64,000 nt of DNA from Chitinophaga dinghuensis. GTDB taxonomy: Bacteria > Bacteroidota > Bacteroidia > Chitinophagales > Chitinophagaceae. Made by a program: the position numbers and the translations under genes. Below the pieces are notes generated by a model. The model was not told where the DNA came from. It saw only the letters and a list, made by a program, of their open reading frames with translations, and made no database searches. This document shows positions 50,881 through 59,802 of the stretch, in pieces (positions within the stretch are counted from its first letter, which is position 1; every line of letters starts with the position of its first letter). The stretch spans positions 248,001 to 312,000 of the forward strand of contig NZ_QLMA01000003.1 of NCBI RefSeq assembly GCF_003259435.1, written 5' to 3'.

Positions 50881-52854
50881 TTATTTAATGAGTGTTAATT
50901 CCTGTTGTTTCAGTATCAGCACACGTTCCAGGATTTTCCGGAAGAGGTCTTTATCCGTGCCGTTGAAGCTGACATCCTTGAAATACTGTATTACAAAGAG
51001 ATGTACCTTTTGCCCATCTTGTACCATGCGCATTTTTAAGCCTAACTTATCTGCTGCATTAGTGATATTCGCTGCAAAATCGTCTTTGTTTTTTATTTTA
51101 TATCCCTGTGGAATATCCAGGTGGAGGCGGGTTTCGAAGTAAAATGGAAACGCCAGTTCTACCGGGTAATGACCCACTGGCATAATTGGATTCATCAACA
51201 AACTTCCACTGAGTAATTCGCCAAGTTTGATATGCTTGCTGCCATCTGCTTCATTGGTAATGAGTGAAGCGGTGAGCAGTGTGGAATTGACAACCACTGG
51301 TTTATCCATAGGTTGATAGGTAAAAGTTTCATTGGTAGCGCTGTATTTCAACACCTTTCTTTCATCCGAAGATAAAGGCAGGATGGAATTGAAAGTGCCA
51401 TTCCGCATAGAAACGTCGCTGCCGGCGCGGGTAAAGGCGCGTTTCAGGTTGATGCCTGCATAGCCGCCGAACGACTGTGTTATTTCCCAGGTAGGGTTGT
51501 TGAAGTCTGTCAGGGTGGCGTCTGTACTAATATTACTTAACGTATACGCAGGCATTGGCGTATTCATCAGGTCTGTGAGTACCTGGTTTTGATCATTCAC
51601 CAACGTATCCCTGGAACGTACTGCTAATAAATTGATCCAGTTGGATGGATAACAAGGAAAGCGTGTATCCATTTCCGTTGGCGCCAGCGCCTGACCTAAA
51701 GTAGGGAAATATATCAGGTTATTCTCTGCCAGTGCGGGATTCACAAGATCTTTACTGAGCGGCAATTCACTGCGGGAAGAGGTGAACATCATCTGGCAGG
51801 GAATATTGAGAAAATAGAAGAAAGAGTTAAAGAGCTTAATCATGCCCTGTTTGTCTGTTCTTTTATTGCGAATAGCTGTAGCGAGATTGCCAGGCTCTCC
51901 AAACATATCCTGATCCTCTGTGAGATCATAGGTGGTTTTGAGGTACTGTTCTATCATGTAGATCAGCTGTGGCATTGGATAGCGCTGTTTCAGGAAAGGG
52001 ATGTTGTCGAGCTCTTTCTCTACCAGCTTGGCTTCCTGCTTACTGATGGCCACATAGGGAACATAAGTAGATTTCCCAAAGTCGCTCCAGGTGATAACGG
52101 TTGATTTCCCGTTTTCGGTAATGTTATGCAGTCCATATTCCACGCGCAGGAGGAATGGCTTCACATTATAGAGCGGATTAAGCGGAATGGAAGGCACATT
52201 ATGCGTAGTCAGGGAGTAGATGCGGTTATTATCTTTCAGGTCTTCCCCTGGAGTAATATTAGACTGATTGGAGCGAACGAGGAATTCCATGTTTTTAGGT
52301 GCGATCAGCTTAAAATGGGCTTCTGCACAAGGAATATCCGACTGAATGATCATGTTGCCTGCGTAAGCACCCCGAACTTTCACCAGCAGTTCATATTCCA
52401 CTTCATCTCCTTTTACGATATCGAGGTTATTGATAGAAATGGTGGTATTGCCAGTGCGACTGGGTGAAACCCGCACCGATTTCTCCAGACTGGTAACGGT
52501 ACCATCAGCGCCGATCTTGCGTACATGCAGGCCGCGGGCCTCTTCATTTGGCTTGAGCTGAATCTGGATAGAAGAGAAGCTGTCTTTATTCAGGGCTTGC
52601 TGGACTTGCAGACTTTTATATAACGTTTGGTAATAAGAATAGCCTTCCGCTTTATCGCTGTTAGAGATATTAAAATCAACGATTTCGCGGTAGTACAGCA
52701 TAAAGAACGGCACATTATACATGTTGCCGGTGGGAACAGTATGTTTTTGGGCTGTTCTGGACCAGCTTTCAGGGAAGCTATTGTCCTGCGCTTTACCGGG
52801 TTGGGATAAAGCCAATACAAATAATACGGTGAGGAGGAATATAAGTCGTTGCAT
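50881..52854 (-). CDS. DUF3857-type exported protein with degenerate transglutaminase-like domain
   Basis: 657 residues. Signal peptide about 1-22 (GKA-Q). DUF3857-like beta domain about 60-250 ('SIQIQLKPNEEARGLHVRKI', 'ISINNLDIVKGDEVEYELLV'), then a transglutaminase-like region about 280-400. At the place where the family has its catalytic Cys ('R-x-G-x-C-x-D' type), this protein reads 'NKRTDKQGMIKLFNSFFYFL', so the nucleophile is missing and the domain is probably a binding module. A beta-rich C-terminal domain follows. Probably periplasmic, function unknown. A TATCTTTA -7-like box is on the minus strand at 52862-52869. Confidence 0.78.
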   Translation of the reverse strand: MQRLIFLLTVLFVLALSQPGKAQDNSFPESWSRTAQKHTVPTGNMYNVPFFMLYYREIVDFNISNSDKAEGYSYYQTLYKSLQVQQALNKDSFSSIQIQLKPNEEARGLHVRKIGADGTVTSLEKSVRVSPSRTGNTTISINNLDIVKGDEVEYELLVKVRGAYAGNMIIQSDIPCAEAHFKLIAPKNMEFLVRSNQSNITPGEDLKDNNRIYSLTTHNVPSIPLNPLYNVKPFLLRVEYGLHNITENGKSTVITWSDFGKSTYVPYVAISKQEAKLVEKELDNIPFLKQRYPMPQLIYMIEQYLKTTYDLTEDQDMFGEPGNLATAIRNKRTDKQGMIKLFNSFFYFLNIPCQMMFTSSRSELPLSKDLVNPALAENNLIYFPTLGQALAPTEMDTRFPCYPSNWINLLAVRSRDTLVNDQNQVLTDLMNTPMPAYTLSNISTDATLTDFNNPTWEITQSFGGYAGINLKRAFTRAGSDVSMRNGTFNSILPLSSDERKVLKYSATNETFTYQPMDKPVVVNSTLLTASLITNEADGSKHIKLGELLSGSLLMNPIMPVGHYPVELAFPFYFETRLHLDIPQGYKIKNKDDFAANITNAADKLGLKMRMVQDGQKVHLFVIQYFKDVSFNGTDKDLFRKILERVLILKQQELTLIK

Positions 52855-52880
52855 AAGGAACTAAAGATACGTACAGTTCA

Positions 52881-53555
52881 TCAAACCGAATCGGGTGTTT
52901 CTCCGATTTCCTGGATGGCATCGGATTCATAAATAGCCACTCCCGGTTCGTTCTTTTTGGCTATTTTATGCATGGCACTGGCTACAGTAGCGGCTTTGAT
53001 TCCTCTGTACTTTTTCCATCTTCCCTGGAGGAGGAAGTAGAAGAGCTGGATAAGATATTTGCTGATCCACTCGCCGAAACGGAATTCCTGCCGCTGTCCG
53101 ATGAGGAAGCTAGGGCGGAAAATAGAGGTGGAGGCGAAGCCAATGCCTTCAATCGCGGCTTCCAGTTGACCTTTCGTGCGTAAGTAGAAGCTGCGGCTAT
53201 AAAGATTAGCACCGATAGACGACATCACCAGAAACTGCTTTACGCCATTGGCATGGGCGATCCGGGCGCATCTTACGGGAATATCAAAGTCTACTTTCCG
53301 GAAATTCTCTTTGGTGCCTGCTTTTTTGATGGTCGTACCGATACAGCAGAAGAGTACATCTCCCTGTAGCAAATTTTTTAAAGTGGCTTCATCTTCATAA
53401 TCCACGATAATACTCTCCAAACCTGGTCTGGGATTGAATGCATGTTTACGTGCCAGCACGCGGACATGCGTATAATAACCGTCATGCAGTAGGGCGGAAA
53501 CCAGGTGGGTACCTGTCAGGCCGGTGGCGCCAATTACAATAGCAGTTTTTTCCAT
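52881..53555 (-). CDS. NAD(P)-binding atypical SDR protein (HTATIP2-like)
   Basis: 224 residues. Rossmann fold with 'KTAIVIGATGLTGTHLVSAL' (G-x-x-G-x-x-G), 'GDVLFCCIGTTIKKAGTKEN' and 'VDFDIPVRCARIAHANGVKQ', then 'FLVMSSIGANLYSRSFYLRT' where the atypical SDR active site reads S-x-n-Y/K-like. It belongs to the NmrA/HTATIP2-like group of nucleoside-diphosphate-sugar epimerase relatives, often redox sensors or reductases. Substrate unknown. It ends 26 bp upstream of the DUF3857 gene start on the same strand, so the two are possibly an operon. Confidence 0.82.
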   Translation of the reverse strand: MEKTAIVIGATGLTGTHLVSALLHDGYYTHVRVLARKHAFNPRPGLESIIVDYEDEATLKNLLQGDVLFCCIGTTIKKAGTKENFRKVDFDIPVRCARIAHANGVKQFLVMSSIGANLYSRSFYLRTKGQLEAAIEGIGFASTSIFRPSFLIGQRQEFRFGEWISKYLIQLFYFLLQGRWKKYRGIKAATVASAMHKIAKKNEPGVAIYESDAIQEIGETPDSV

Positions 53556-53588
53556 GGACAGAAAGTGCTGATGTTAGTAAATCCAGTT

Positions 53589-53596
53589 TATCTTTG
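53589..53596 (+). promoter_or_regulatory. -7 element of murB
   Basis: TATCTTTG, exact match, 35 bp before the ATG. Confidence 0.5.
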
Positions 53597-53631
53597 TCAG
53601 GATCTAAAGTTAAGTTTTTGAATGCTTAGTT

Positions 53632-54648
53632 ATGCTCATATCTGAAAATGTTCTCCTGAAGCCGTATAATACTTTCGGAATCTCTGCTACTGCACGCTAT
53701 TTTGCTCCTTTTACCAACAAAGAAGCCCTGGCGGCGCTGCTGGCTGATAGTCGCGTAGCCAACCATCCGCGCATGATCCTGGGCGGGGGTAGTAATATCC
53801 TCCTGACAAAGGACTACGACGGCGCTATGCTGAAAAATGAAATTAAAGGAATTGAAATTATTGGGGAAGATAACGAGCACGTATATGTGAAAGCCGGCGC
53901 CGGTGAAAACTGGAATGGCTTTGTGCAGCATTGTATCGGGCAGCAACTGGCCGGACTGGAGAATTTGTCCCTGATTCCGGGTAATGTAGGTGCCAGTCCC
54001 ATGCAGAATATCGGCGCTTACGGAGTGGAGATAAAAGATTGTTTTCATGAGTTGGAAGCCTTTCATCTGCTGGATAAAAAAGTGGTGAAATTCAACAATG
54101 CTGACTGCAAATTTGGTTACCGGGAAAGTGTTTTTAAACGGGAGTTCAGAGACCAGTTTGCCATTCTGAATGTAACCTACCGGTTGAACAAGACGCCGCA
54201 TTTTAATACCAGCTATGGCGCTATAGAAGCGGAACTGGAGCATATGGGTGTGAAAACGCTTTCTATCAGGGCGATTGCAGATGCTGTTATCAACATTCGT
54301 AGTTCCAAACTGCCTAATCCGGCAGAAATTGGCAATGCGGGAAGTTTCTTTAAGAATCCGTCTATTGATGCAGCGCAGTATGATGCTTTAAAAGGGGCCT
54401 TTCCGAACCTTGTAGCTTATCCTTTACCAGAAAATCATTACAAGCTGGCGGCAGGCTGGCTGATAGAGCAATGTGGGTGGAAAGGTTACCGCAATGGAGA
54501 TGCAGGGGTGCATGCCAAACAATCGCTGGTACTGGTGAACTATGGGAATGCCAAAGGGGGCGATATCTACCACCTGTCGCAACAGGTAGTAGATAGTGTA
54601 CAGGAGAAATTTGGCGTAACGCTGGAGCGTGAAGTGAATATTATTTAA
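53632..54648 (+). CDS. murB: UDP-N-acetylenolpyruvoylglucosamine reductase
   Basis: 338 residues, type I MurB length. The flavoenzyme reduces UDP-GlcNAc-enolpyruvate to UDP-MurNAc in the cytosol, the second committed step of peptidoglycan synthesis. FAD domain motifs: 'LKPYNTFGISATARYFAPF', 'RMILGGGSNILLTKDYDG', 'LIPGNVGASPMQNIGAYGVE', 'CKFGYRESVFKREFRDQFAI'; the C-terminal substrate domain carries 'IGNAGSFFKNPSIDAAQYDA' and 'AAGWLIEQCGWKGYRNGDAG'. It stands alone rather than in an mra/mur cluster. Its stop overlaps the convergent YpdA-like gene by 4 bp (54645-54648). Confidence 0.97.
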   Translation: MLISENVLLKPYNTFGISATARYFAPFTNKEALAALLADSRVANHPRMILGGGSNILLTKDYDGAMLKNEIKGIEIIGEDNEHVYVKAGAGENWNGFVQHCIGQQLAGLENLSLIPGNVGASPMQNIGAYGVEIKDCFHELEAFHLLDKKVVKFNNADCKFGYRESVFKREFRDQFAILNVTYRLNKTPHFNTSYGAIEAELEHMGVKTLSIRAIADAVINIRSSKLPNPAEIGNAGSFFKNPSIDAAQYDALKGAFPNLVAYPLPENHYKLAAGWLIEQCGWKGYRNGDAGVHAKQSLVLVNYGNAKGGDIYHLSQQVVDSVQEKFGVTLEREVNII

Positions 54649-55613
54649 ACCCTGGTTTTGATATGCTGAATGATTTTATCAGCATGTTCGCGGGAGTTTT
54701 CTATAAACCAAACATGTGTGTCCATCCCGCCACAAACCACGCCAGCGAGGTAAATACGCGGCATATTGGTTTCCATGGTGATGGGATTATATGCAGGATA
54801 TTTTTTGGCATCGTCTGAAAGGGCGATGCCTGTTTTTTCCAGGAAGCTGAAGTTGGGCTGATAGCCAGTCATCGCAATGACAAAATCGTTCGGAATCGTA
54901 ACCAATCCTTCCGGCGTATTGATCACCGCTTCTTTTTCCCGTACTTCTGCCAGAGAAGAATGGAAATAGGCTTTGATACTACCTTCTTTAATACGGTTCT
55001 CTATATCCGGTTTTACCCAGTATTTAACGCGTTTTCCGATACTTTCCTCACGTATCACCATGGTGACATCTGCTCCTCTGCGGTAAGTTTCCAGGGCTGC
55101 ATCCACAGCACTGTTGTTGGCGCCTACCACTAGTACGCGGCGGGTCGCGTAGAAATGAGGGTCCTTATAGTAGTGTGTTACTTTTGGAAGCTGTTCGCCG
55201 GGGATATTTAACATATTGGGAATGTCATAGAAGCCGGTGGCGATGATGACATGTCTTGCATGATATAATCCGTCCTGCGTATGGATCGTATATTCTTTAC
55301 CGTTAGATTTGATTTCTTTTACCTCTTCAAACAGCCGCACATTCAGGTGATTGGACGTAGTTACTCTGCGGTAATATTCCAGTGCTTCTGGTCTGTTGGG
55401 TTTAGGATTGATACAAACGAAAGGGATATTGCCGACTTCCAGTCTTTCTGAGGTAGAGAAAAAAGTCATGTACAAAGGGTAGTTGTACAGGGAGTTGGTA
55501 AGACAGCCTTTTTCCAGTACGAGATAAGACAAACCTGCTCTTTGAGCATTCAGGGCGCAAGCTATTCCTATTGGTCCTCCGCCGATAATTATTACGTCGT
55601 ATGCTGCATCCAT
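54645..55613 (-). CDS. ypdA: YpdA-like NAD(P)H-dependent bacillithiol disulfide reductase
   Basis: 322 residues. A small FAD-dependent pyridine nucleotide-disulfide oxidoreductase relative: 'YDVIIIGGGPIGIACALNAQ' (FAD site), 'SLYNYPLYMTFFSTSERLEV', 'HVIIATGFYDIPNMLNIPGE', 'RVLVVGANNSAVDAALETYR' (NAD(P)H site) and 'FVIAMTGYQPNFSFLEKTG'. The lack of a CxxC pair separates it from thioredoxin reductases and matches YpdA/Bdr. In Firmicutes YpdA reduces bacillithiol disulfide; whether this organism makes bacillithiol is not shown here. Start at 55613, since the upstream in-frame ATG (55649) lies inside the -7 box. Confidence 0.85.
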   Translation of the reverse strand: MDAAYDVIIIGGGPIGIACALNAQRAGLSYLVLEKGCLTNSLYNYPLYMTFFSTSERLEVGNIPFVCINPKPNRPEALEYYRRVTTSNHLNVRLFEEVKEIKSNGKEYTIHTQDGLYHARHVIIATGFYDIPNMLNIPGEQLPKVTHYYKDPHFYATRRVLVVGANNSAVDAALETYRRGADVTMVIREESIGKRVKYWVKPDIENRIKEGSIKAYFHSSLAEVREKEAVINTPEGLVTIPNDFVIAMTGYQPNFSFLEKTGIALSDDAKKYPAYNPITMETNMPRIYLAGVVCGGMDTHVWFIENSREHADKIIQHIKTRV

Positions 55614-55646
55614 AGTGATTGATTTTATGTATTGCCGGTGATGCTG

Positions 55647-55654
55647 CAAAGATA
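55647..55654 (-). promoter_or_regulatory. -7 element of ypdA
   Basis: Minus strand TATCTTTG, exact match, 33 bp before the ATG at 55613. Confidence 0.5.
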
Positions 55655-55677
55655 TTTAATCGTGTGGAAGAGTCATG

Positions 55678-56559
55678 TTATTTTAATGCGGCCTGTAATA
55701 CACGGAAGAATTCATAGCCTTTCATGCGTTGGCCTGATTTGCCGAAGTAGGTTGGCCGGTAGTCGTTGGCGCCGCCATCATAGGATACTTCCATATTTAT
55801 ATTTTGAAAGATATTATTCCATGAACCTGGGTATAGTCCGAAGTCCCAGGTTTCGCCGCCTTTTTCCAGGGAGCGGGAAGCTTCGTGAAACCCTTTGAAC
55901 ATATCCGGATTATCGAGGGCTGATTTATGAATGTAGGTCATGATCAGTTGTGTACCGGCAGGATAGCGGCTGATGTATTGAAAGAAGTCGGCTATTTCTT
56001 TGGCTTTCAGGTTGGAAGTAACACCTTCCCAGAGAAAGAGTGTTTTGTAGTGTTCGCGTTGCAGATGGCCGATCATTCCTTCTGAAAGGCTTTGCTGATG
56101 GATATTTACAGGGATATAATCAATAAAGGTTACTTGTTCTGGCAGGATGTTATATAATTTTTCCTGCTTTTCCAGTTGAGATTCTTTGAGATCTACTTCC
56201 ACGAAATGTACGGGCATACTTGTTTTCAATCGATGTGCGCGTGTATCCAGTCTTGCATTGACAATGATGATCTGATTGATACCATGTTGATTGACGGCAT
56301 TCTGAATCATGTCATCAATGAGCCGGGTGCGTGCGATGGCTGCGGTAAATGCGCCAGGCCAGCGTAATTGTAGTACCGACTTGGTTACTCTTCTGAGCAG
56401 CCCCACATTACAACAGGTGGTAACTGTTTGCATCCAGGAAGGTAGGAATACAGCAGCAAATGGATCGTAAATGATTCTTTTGGTGGCCGGGGCCGTACTT
56501 TCGATTGCTCTTGCGAATGCCATAAACAGGGTGGCGCGTCCGCCATGCATCCAACTCAT
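55678..56559 (-). CDS. Class I SAM-dependent methyltransferase (LCMT/TIGR00027-like)
   Basis: 293 residues. 'MAFARAIESTAPATKRIIYD', 'DPFAAVFLPSWMQ', 'IIVNARLDTRAHRL' (the G/A-x-R-x-D-T-R motif of this group, here starting N-A), 'VHFVEVDLKESQLEKQEKLY' and 'KTLFLWEGVTSNLKAKEIAD' fit the leucine carboxyl methyltransferase-like family. Many members are O-methyltransferases of polyketides, but most are unassigned, as is this one. No signal peptide. It lies on the same strand as ypdA, 64 bp upstream of it, with ypdA's own -7 box between them. Confidence 0.8.
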   Translation of the reverse strand: MSWMHGGRATLFMAFARAIESTAPATKRIIYDPFAAVFLPSWMQTVTTCCNVGLLRRVTKSVLQLRWPGAFTAAIARTRLIDDMIQNAVNQHGINQIIIVNARLDTRAHRLKTSMPVHFVEVDLKESQLEKQEKLYNILPEQVTFIDYIPVNIHQQSLSEGMIGHLQREHYKTLFLWEGVTSNLKAKEIADFFQYISRYPAGTQLIMTYIHKSALDNPDMFKGFHEASRSLEKGGETWDFGLYPGSWNNIFQNINMEVSYDGGANDYRPTYFGKSGQRMKGYEFFRVLQAALK

Positions 56560-56686
56560 AGGGGTAATAAGCGCATAATGGTTATTGAATGGGTGATTTT
56601 GGTTGCCAATCTGTTAATAACCTATTCTTCTGATTTTCCTTCAGTATTTCAAATGTAAGTAAATGCACTCAAATTACCACGCAGTA

Positions 56687-57643
56687 TTAATGCAGCCAGA
56701 GGATGGCCATTAAAGCGCTTGCGCTGATGAATGCCCATAACAGTATTCCCAACAACAAAGGTTTCCAACCGATGCTCCGCAATACTTCTCTGGTCAGATT
56801 AGCGCCAATCAGAAATAATGTCAGGGATAATCCTGTTTTCGCACTGCTGGTCATGATATGGCTGATATTACCCAGTGTCAGGAAAGTATTTGCCAGCATG
56901 GCCAGGACGAAGATGCCTATGAACCAGGGTATTTTAATTTTGCTACCGCCATTGCGGAAGAGCAAAGAAGTAATTAAGGCAACAGGAATGATCCACAGCG
57001 CGCGGGAGAGTTTGACCATGGTGGCTACTTGCAGGGCTTCGTCTCCGTATTTGCTGGCGGCGCCTACAACAGAACTGGTATCATGAATGGCGATGGCACT
57101 CCAGAGTCCAAACTGTGTTTGGCTAAGTTCAAACAGGTGGCCTAATACCGGGAAGAGGAAGAGGGCTGCGCTGTTGAGCAGGAATATAATACCAAGGGAT
57201 ACAGACATTTGTTTCTCGTTGGCTTTCACTACCGGGGCTATTGCCGCTATGGCACTGCCTCCGCAGATAGCGGTACCACTGGAGATCAGGTGTCCGGTAT
57301 GCTTATCTATCTTTAATAATCTGGCTAGTCCCCATCCGAGGAGGAGCGTGCAGGTAATAGAAGCGATGGTGAGCAGGAATCCTTCCTTTCCTGCTTTGAG
57401 GGCGCTGTGCGCATTCATGCCGAAGCCAAGACCAATAACAGACAATTGCAGCAGCCAATGCGTCATTTTGCCGGTAACGCGGGCAAATGGATTCCCCGTG
57501 GTTTGAGCCAGTAGAATCCCCAGCAGCAAGGCAATAGGAGGAGATACCACTGGCAGGAGCGTGGCTGCTGCAGCGGTAATAAATAAAGGCTTGCTGATGG
57601 CTGGTTGCTGTAATGTACGGGTGGTGGTTTCGGATTGTTGCAT
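56687..57643 (-). CDS. YeiH/UPF0324-family membrane transporter
   Basis: 318 residues with about ten membrane helices. 'IALLLGILLAQTTGNP', 'LLQLSVIGLGFGMNAHSALK', 'SSGTAICGGSAIAAIAPVVK' and 'AIHDTSSVVGAASKYGDEAL' are the family's conserved stretches. Members are called putative sulfate exporters; the link to sulfite or sulfate is mostly from association with a LysR regulator. The ATG at 57643 is preferred over 57670. A near-consensus -7 (GAACTTTG on the minus strand, 57668-57675) and a palindrome (57718-57734) lie upstream. No LysR gene is in the window. Confidence 0.88.
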   Translation of the reverse strand: MQQSETTTRTLQQPAISKPLFITAAAATLLPVVSPPIALLLGILLAQTTGNPFARVTGKMTHWLLQLSVIGLGFGMNAHSALKAGKEGFLLTIASITCTLLLGWGLARLLKIDKHTGHLISSGTAICGGSAIAAIAPVVKANEKQMSVSLGIIFLLNSAALFLFPVLGHLFELSQTQFGLWSAIAIHDTSSVVGAASKYGDEALQVATMVKLSRALWIIPVALITSLLFRNGGSKIKIPWFIGIFVLAMLANTFLTLGNISHIMTSSAKTGLSLTLFLIGANLTREVLRSIGWKPLLLGILLWAFISASALMAILWLH

Positions 57644-57717
57644 GATCTGAACTATTGATTTACAGTGCAAAGTTCAGGACATACCCCGCCGAAGTCAAAT
57701 CTTTAAAAGTAATTACT

Positions 57718-57734
57718 CATAACCAAAAGTTATG
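57718..57734. promoter_or_regulatory. Palindrome upstream of the YeiH-like gene, LysR-type box candidate
   Basis: CATAAC-CAAAA-GTTATG is a perfect 6-bp inverted repeat, containing an ATAAC...GTTAT core with T-N11-A symmetry. It lies about 45 bp upstream of the near-consensus -7 (57668-57675). Confidence 0.4.
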
Positions 57735-57737
57735 ACA

Positions 57738-58547
57738 CTAATCAACAGAAACTATGAAGGAATTGAATTTCTTACAAAAGTCTTCTTTGAGGAATCCATC
57801 GATGCCGGGGAGGAAGTTGACCGCAAAACCGCGTTGCAGGCGGCGAGGGGAGGTTCCTTCTATGGTTAGCGGTCTGGAATGGAGCACGCCGATCAGTTGA
57901 TTTCCCTGGCAGATGAGGGCCAGCCGGTAGGAAGGACTTGGATCGTCGATACCGCTTTCGTAATTATAGAAGAGGGCATAAGGGGCGAGGGTACTGTCGG
58001 CCTCCAGTTGGAAGTTATGAATAAAGGGTTGTAAGCCGGTAAGGCTGTAATCTTTATGTTGGTGGAGGAAATTAGCGGCAGCTACTTCGATGATGGTACC
58101 TTGGCGTATGCTTTTCTGTTCGGTAAATCCGTCGATGGTGGCCCACATTTTATCGCCGTTGGTAGAAACAGGCAATTTGATATCTGTGAGTAATGTGCCG
58201 GCAGGAATGCCATTAACAATGAGTTTCCGGCCTTTATGGAACAGTGGCTGACGGTATTCATCAGCAGTAATCTCGAAGTCGATATTTACTGGAAACCAGC
58301 CTTTGCGGATGGAGGCACAGCGTACAGGTACATAATCCAGGAGGGAGGCCACAGGGGAACCGTCGGGCTTTGATCTGACAGTAGCGGAGCCGCTGATACG
58401 TTCGCCAACGATTGGATTAACGGAGGCGGTGTTTTTTTGGGGGGTGTTAAACTGGGTGGAATCCAATGCACGATTGTATTTAGAGCCGCTTTTATTATCG
58501 CAGGCTACTAAAACTATGGCGCAAAACACAAAGATGATTTTCTTCAT
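57738..58547 (-). CDS. Lipoprotein with SH3-like segment, unknown function
   Basis: 269 residues. Lipobox 'AIVLVACDNK' (Cys about 16). A short polar linker leads to 'RISGSATVRSKPDGSPVASL', which looks like the start of a bacterial SH3 (SH3b) domain (about 50-100). The rest is beta-rich without a recognised family ('ALICQGNQLIGVLHSRP', 'GFAVNFLPGIDGFLKEDF'). Probably held in the outer membrane or periplasm. Followed by the YeiH-like gene 94 bp later; preceded by a 53-bp gap from another small membrane-associated protein gene. Confidence 0.72.
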   Translation of the reverse strand: MKKIIFVFCAIVLVACDNKSGSKYNRALDSTQFNTPQKNTASVNPIVGERISGSATVRSKPDGSPVASLLDYVPVRCASIRKGWFPVNIDFEITADEYRQPLFHKGRKLIVNGIPAGTLLTDIKLPVSTNGDKMWATIDGFTEQKSIRQGTIIEVAAANFLHQHKDYSLTGLQPFIHNFQLEADSTLAPYALFYNYESGIDDPSPSYRLALICQGNQLIGVLHSRPLTIEGTSPRRLQRGFAVNFLPGIDGFLKEDFCKKFNSFIVSVD

Positions 58548-58600
58548 AAGTCACACATATACAGGCAACTAAGATAAAGAAAAAAGCTATACCTGGAGGA

Positions 58601-58990
58601 TCATTGCTTCATGGAATACAGCAGTTGGCCTTCTTGTCTGATTTCTTCGATTTCGTTAAGGCTGGAGAATGGGTCCAGTGGGGACCAGGCGTGTGCGATG
58701 AGCAACTGTGTTTCTTTGCCGGCAAGTTTCTGACGGAGGGCGTTTACGGTGAGTCCGTGATTATTTTTGGGCGCGATGAAATAGATTTTAGGGTCGTTGC
58801 GGAGATGCACTACGATGCCGGGAGAGGCTTCATTGACGGTTTCCACGATGGCGGAGCGGTTTGCACATTTGTTACGGGAGACGGAGCGGCCCGGAATTCC
58901 GGACAGCAGCAGAACAACGATTAGCACACCTGCTAAAAGCAGGCCGGCAACGCCTTTGGTGGAATTACGTTTAGTCATAGTTGTAGGCAT
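58601..58990 (-). CDS. Small membrane-anchored protein, unknown function
   Basis: 129 residues. A basic N-terminus and one membrane helix (about 13-32, 'GVAGLLLAGVLIVVLLL'), then a hydrophilic domain of about 95 residues containing 'IVVHLRNDPKIYFIAPKNN' and 'ETQLLIAHAWSPLDPFSSLN'. No family recognised. Two in-frame starts are possible (58990 and 58978). Same strand and closely spaced with the lipoprotein gene downstream. Confidence 0.6.
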   Translation of the reverse strand: MPTTMTKRNSTKGVAGLLLAGVLIVVLLLSGIPGRSVSRNKCANRSAIVETVNEASPGIVVHLRNDPKIYFIAPKNNHGLTVNALRQKLAGKETQLLIAHAWSPLDPFSSLNEIEEIRQEGQLLYSMKQ

Positions 58991-59079
58991 CAGGTTTAGG
59001 AAGTATAGGTCGGTACAAATTAGAAAATATTTCCGGATAAAAAATCCCCTCCTTGTGGGAGGGGACGGAATATTTTTAA

Positions 59080-59649
59080 TTAATTTTTCTTGGATTCATC
59101 TTCGTCTTCCCAATCTTCCTCATTCCATTCTTCATCTTCCCAATCTTCATCTTCATCTTCATCTTCATCGATCAGGAGGCTGGCCGGGGAACCTGGTTCC
59201 ACCTGGTTGTTACGCCAGTAGGAAACGATATCGTTGGCTTTGAGCTGAACGGGTTCAAATGATTGGATCGCGTTACCATCGAGTAGTACTTCTGTTTCCA
59301 GGGAAGATTTGATGGTATTAAAGCATTCTTCCAGGAGGCTGATGGTTTCCGGTGTGTTGCGAAGTGCGCTGTAGGAAAGGCGGATCGCATCAAAAGGGCC
59401 GCTGTTATGGAATACTTCTTCGCCGTTTTGCATAGGGAAGAGCCATACCAGTACATCGTCGCCAGTTTCTTCAGTGTTCAGGATGCCGAAAAAGTCATCC
59501 AGCTGTTCAAACCCCAGTGGGGCCAGCTTTTCAAACGCCATATTGCGCGGAGAGAATTTGGGATGTGTATCGCCTGTAATCAGGAACAGGTCACCAAATC
59601 CGGGTTTCGTTTTAGTAAAACGGAAGTCAATGAGGATATCATTTTCCAT
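59080..59649 (-). CDS. Cytosolic protein with a highly acidic C-terminal tail, unknown function
   Basis: 189 residues. The folded part (1-155) has mixed alpha/beta character ('ILIDFRFTKTKPGFGDLFLI', 'EETGDDVLVWLFPMQNGEEV'). The last 30 or so residues are nearly all Asp, Glu and Trp, encoded by an imperfect GAAGAT-type repeat (about 59095-59170), which could change length by slippage. Acidic tails of this type can bind basic proteins or metal ions. No family recognised and no signal peptide. It is the first visible gene on its strand after the 240-bp gap that follows nagB. Confidence 0.7.
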   Translation of the reverse strand: MENDILIDFRFTKTKPGFGDLFLITGDTHPKFSPRNMAFEKLAPLGFEQLDDFFGILNTEETGDDVLVWLFPMQNGEEVFHNSGPFDAIRLSYSALRNTPETISLLEECFNTIKSSLETEVLLDGNAIQSFEPVQLKANDIVSYWRNNQVEPGSPASLLIDEDEDEDEDWEDEEWNEEDWEDEDESKKN

Positions 59650-59802
59650 TGAAAAGCATTGTAGTTTATTGCTGTAATTTAAAGGAATAATCGGAATATT
59701 AAGGGCAAATTATACCAATGGCGTGAGATAGAAAGTTATACTAATGTTATGAAGCAGGTGTTAAGATATGGTTTAGATCAAAATAATAAGGCTATATCAA
59801 AA

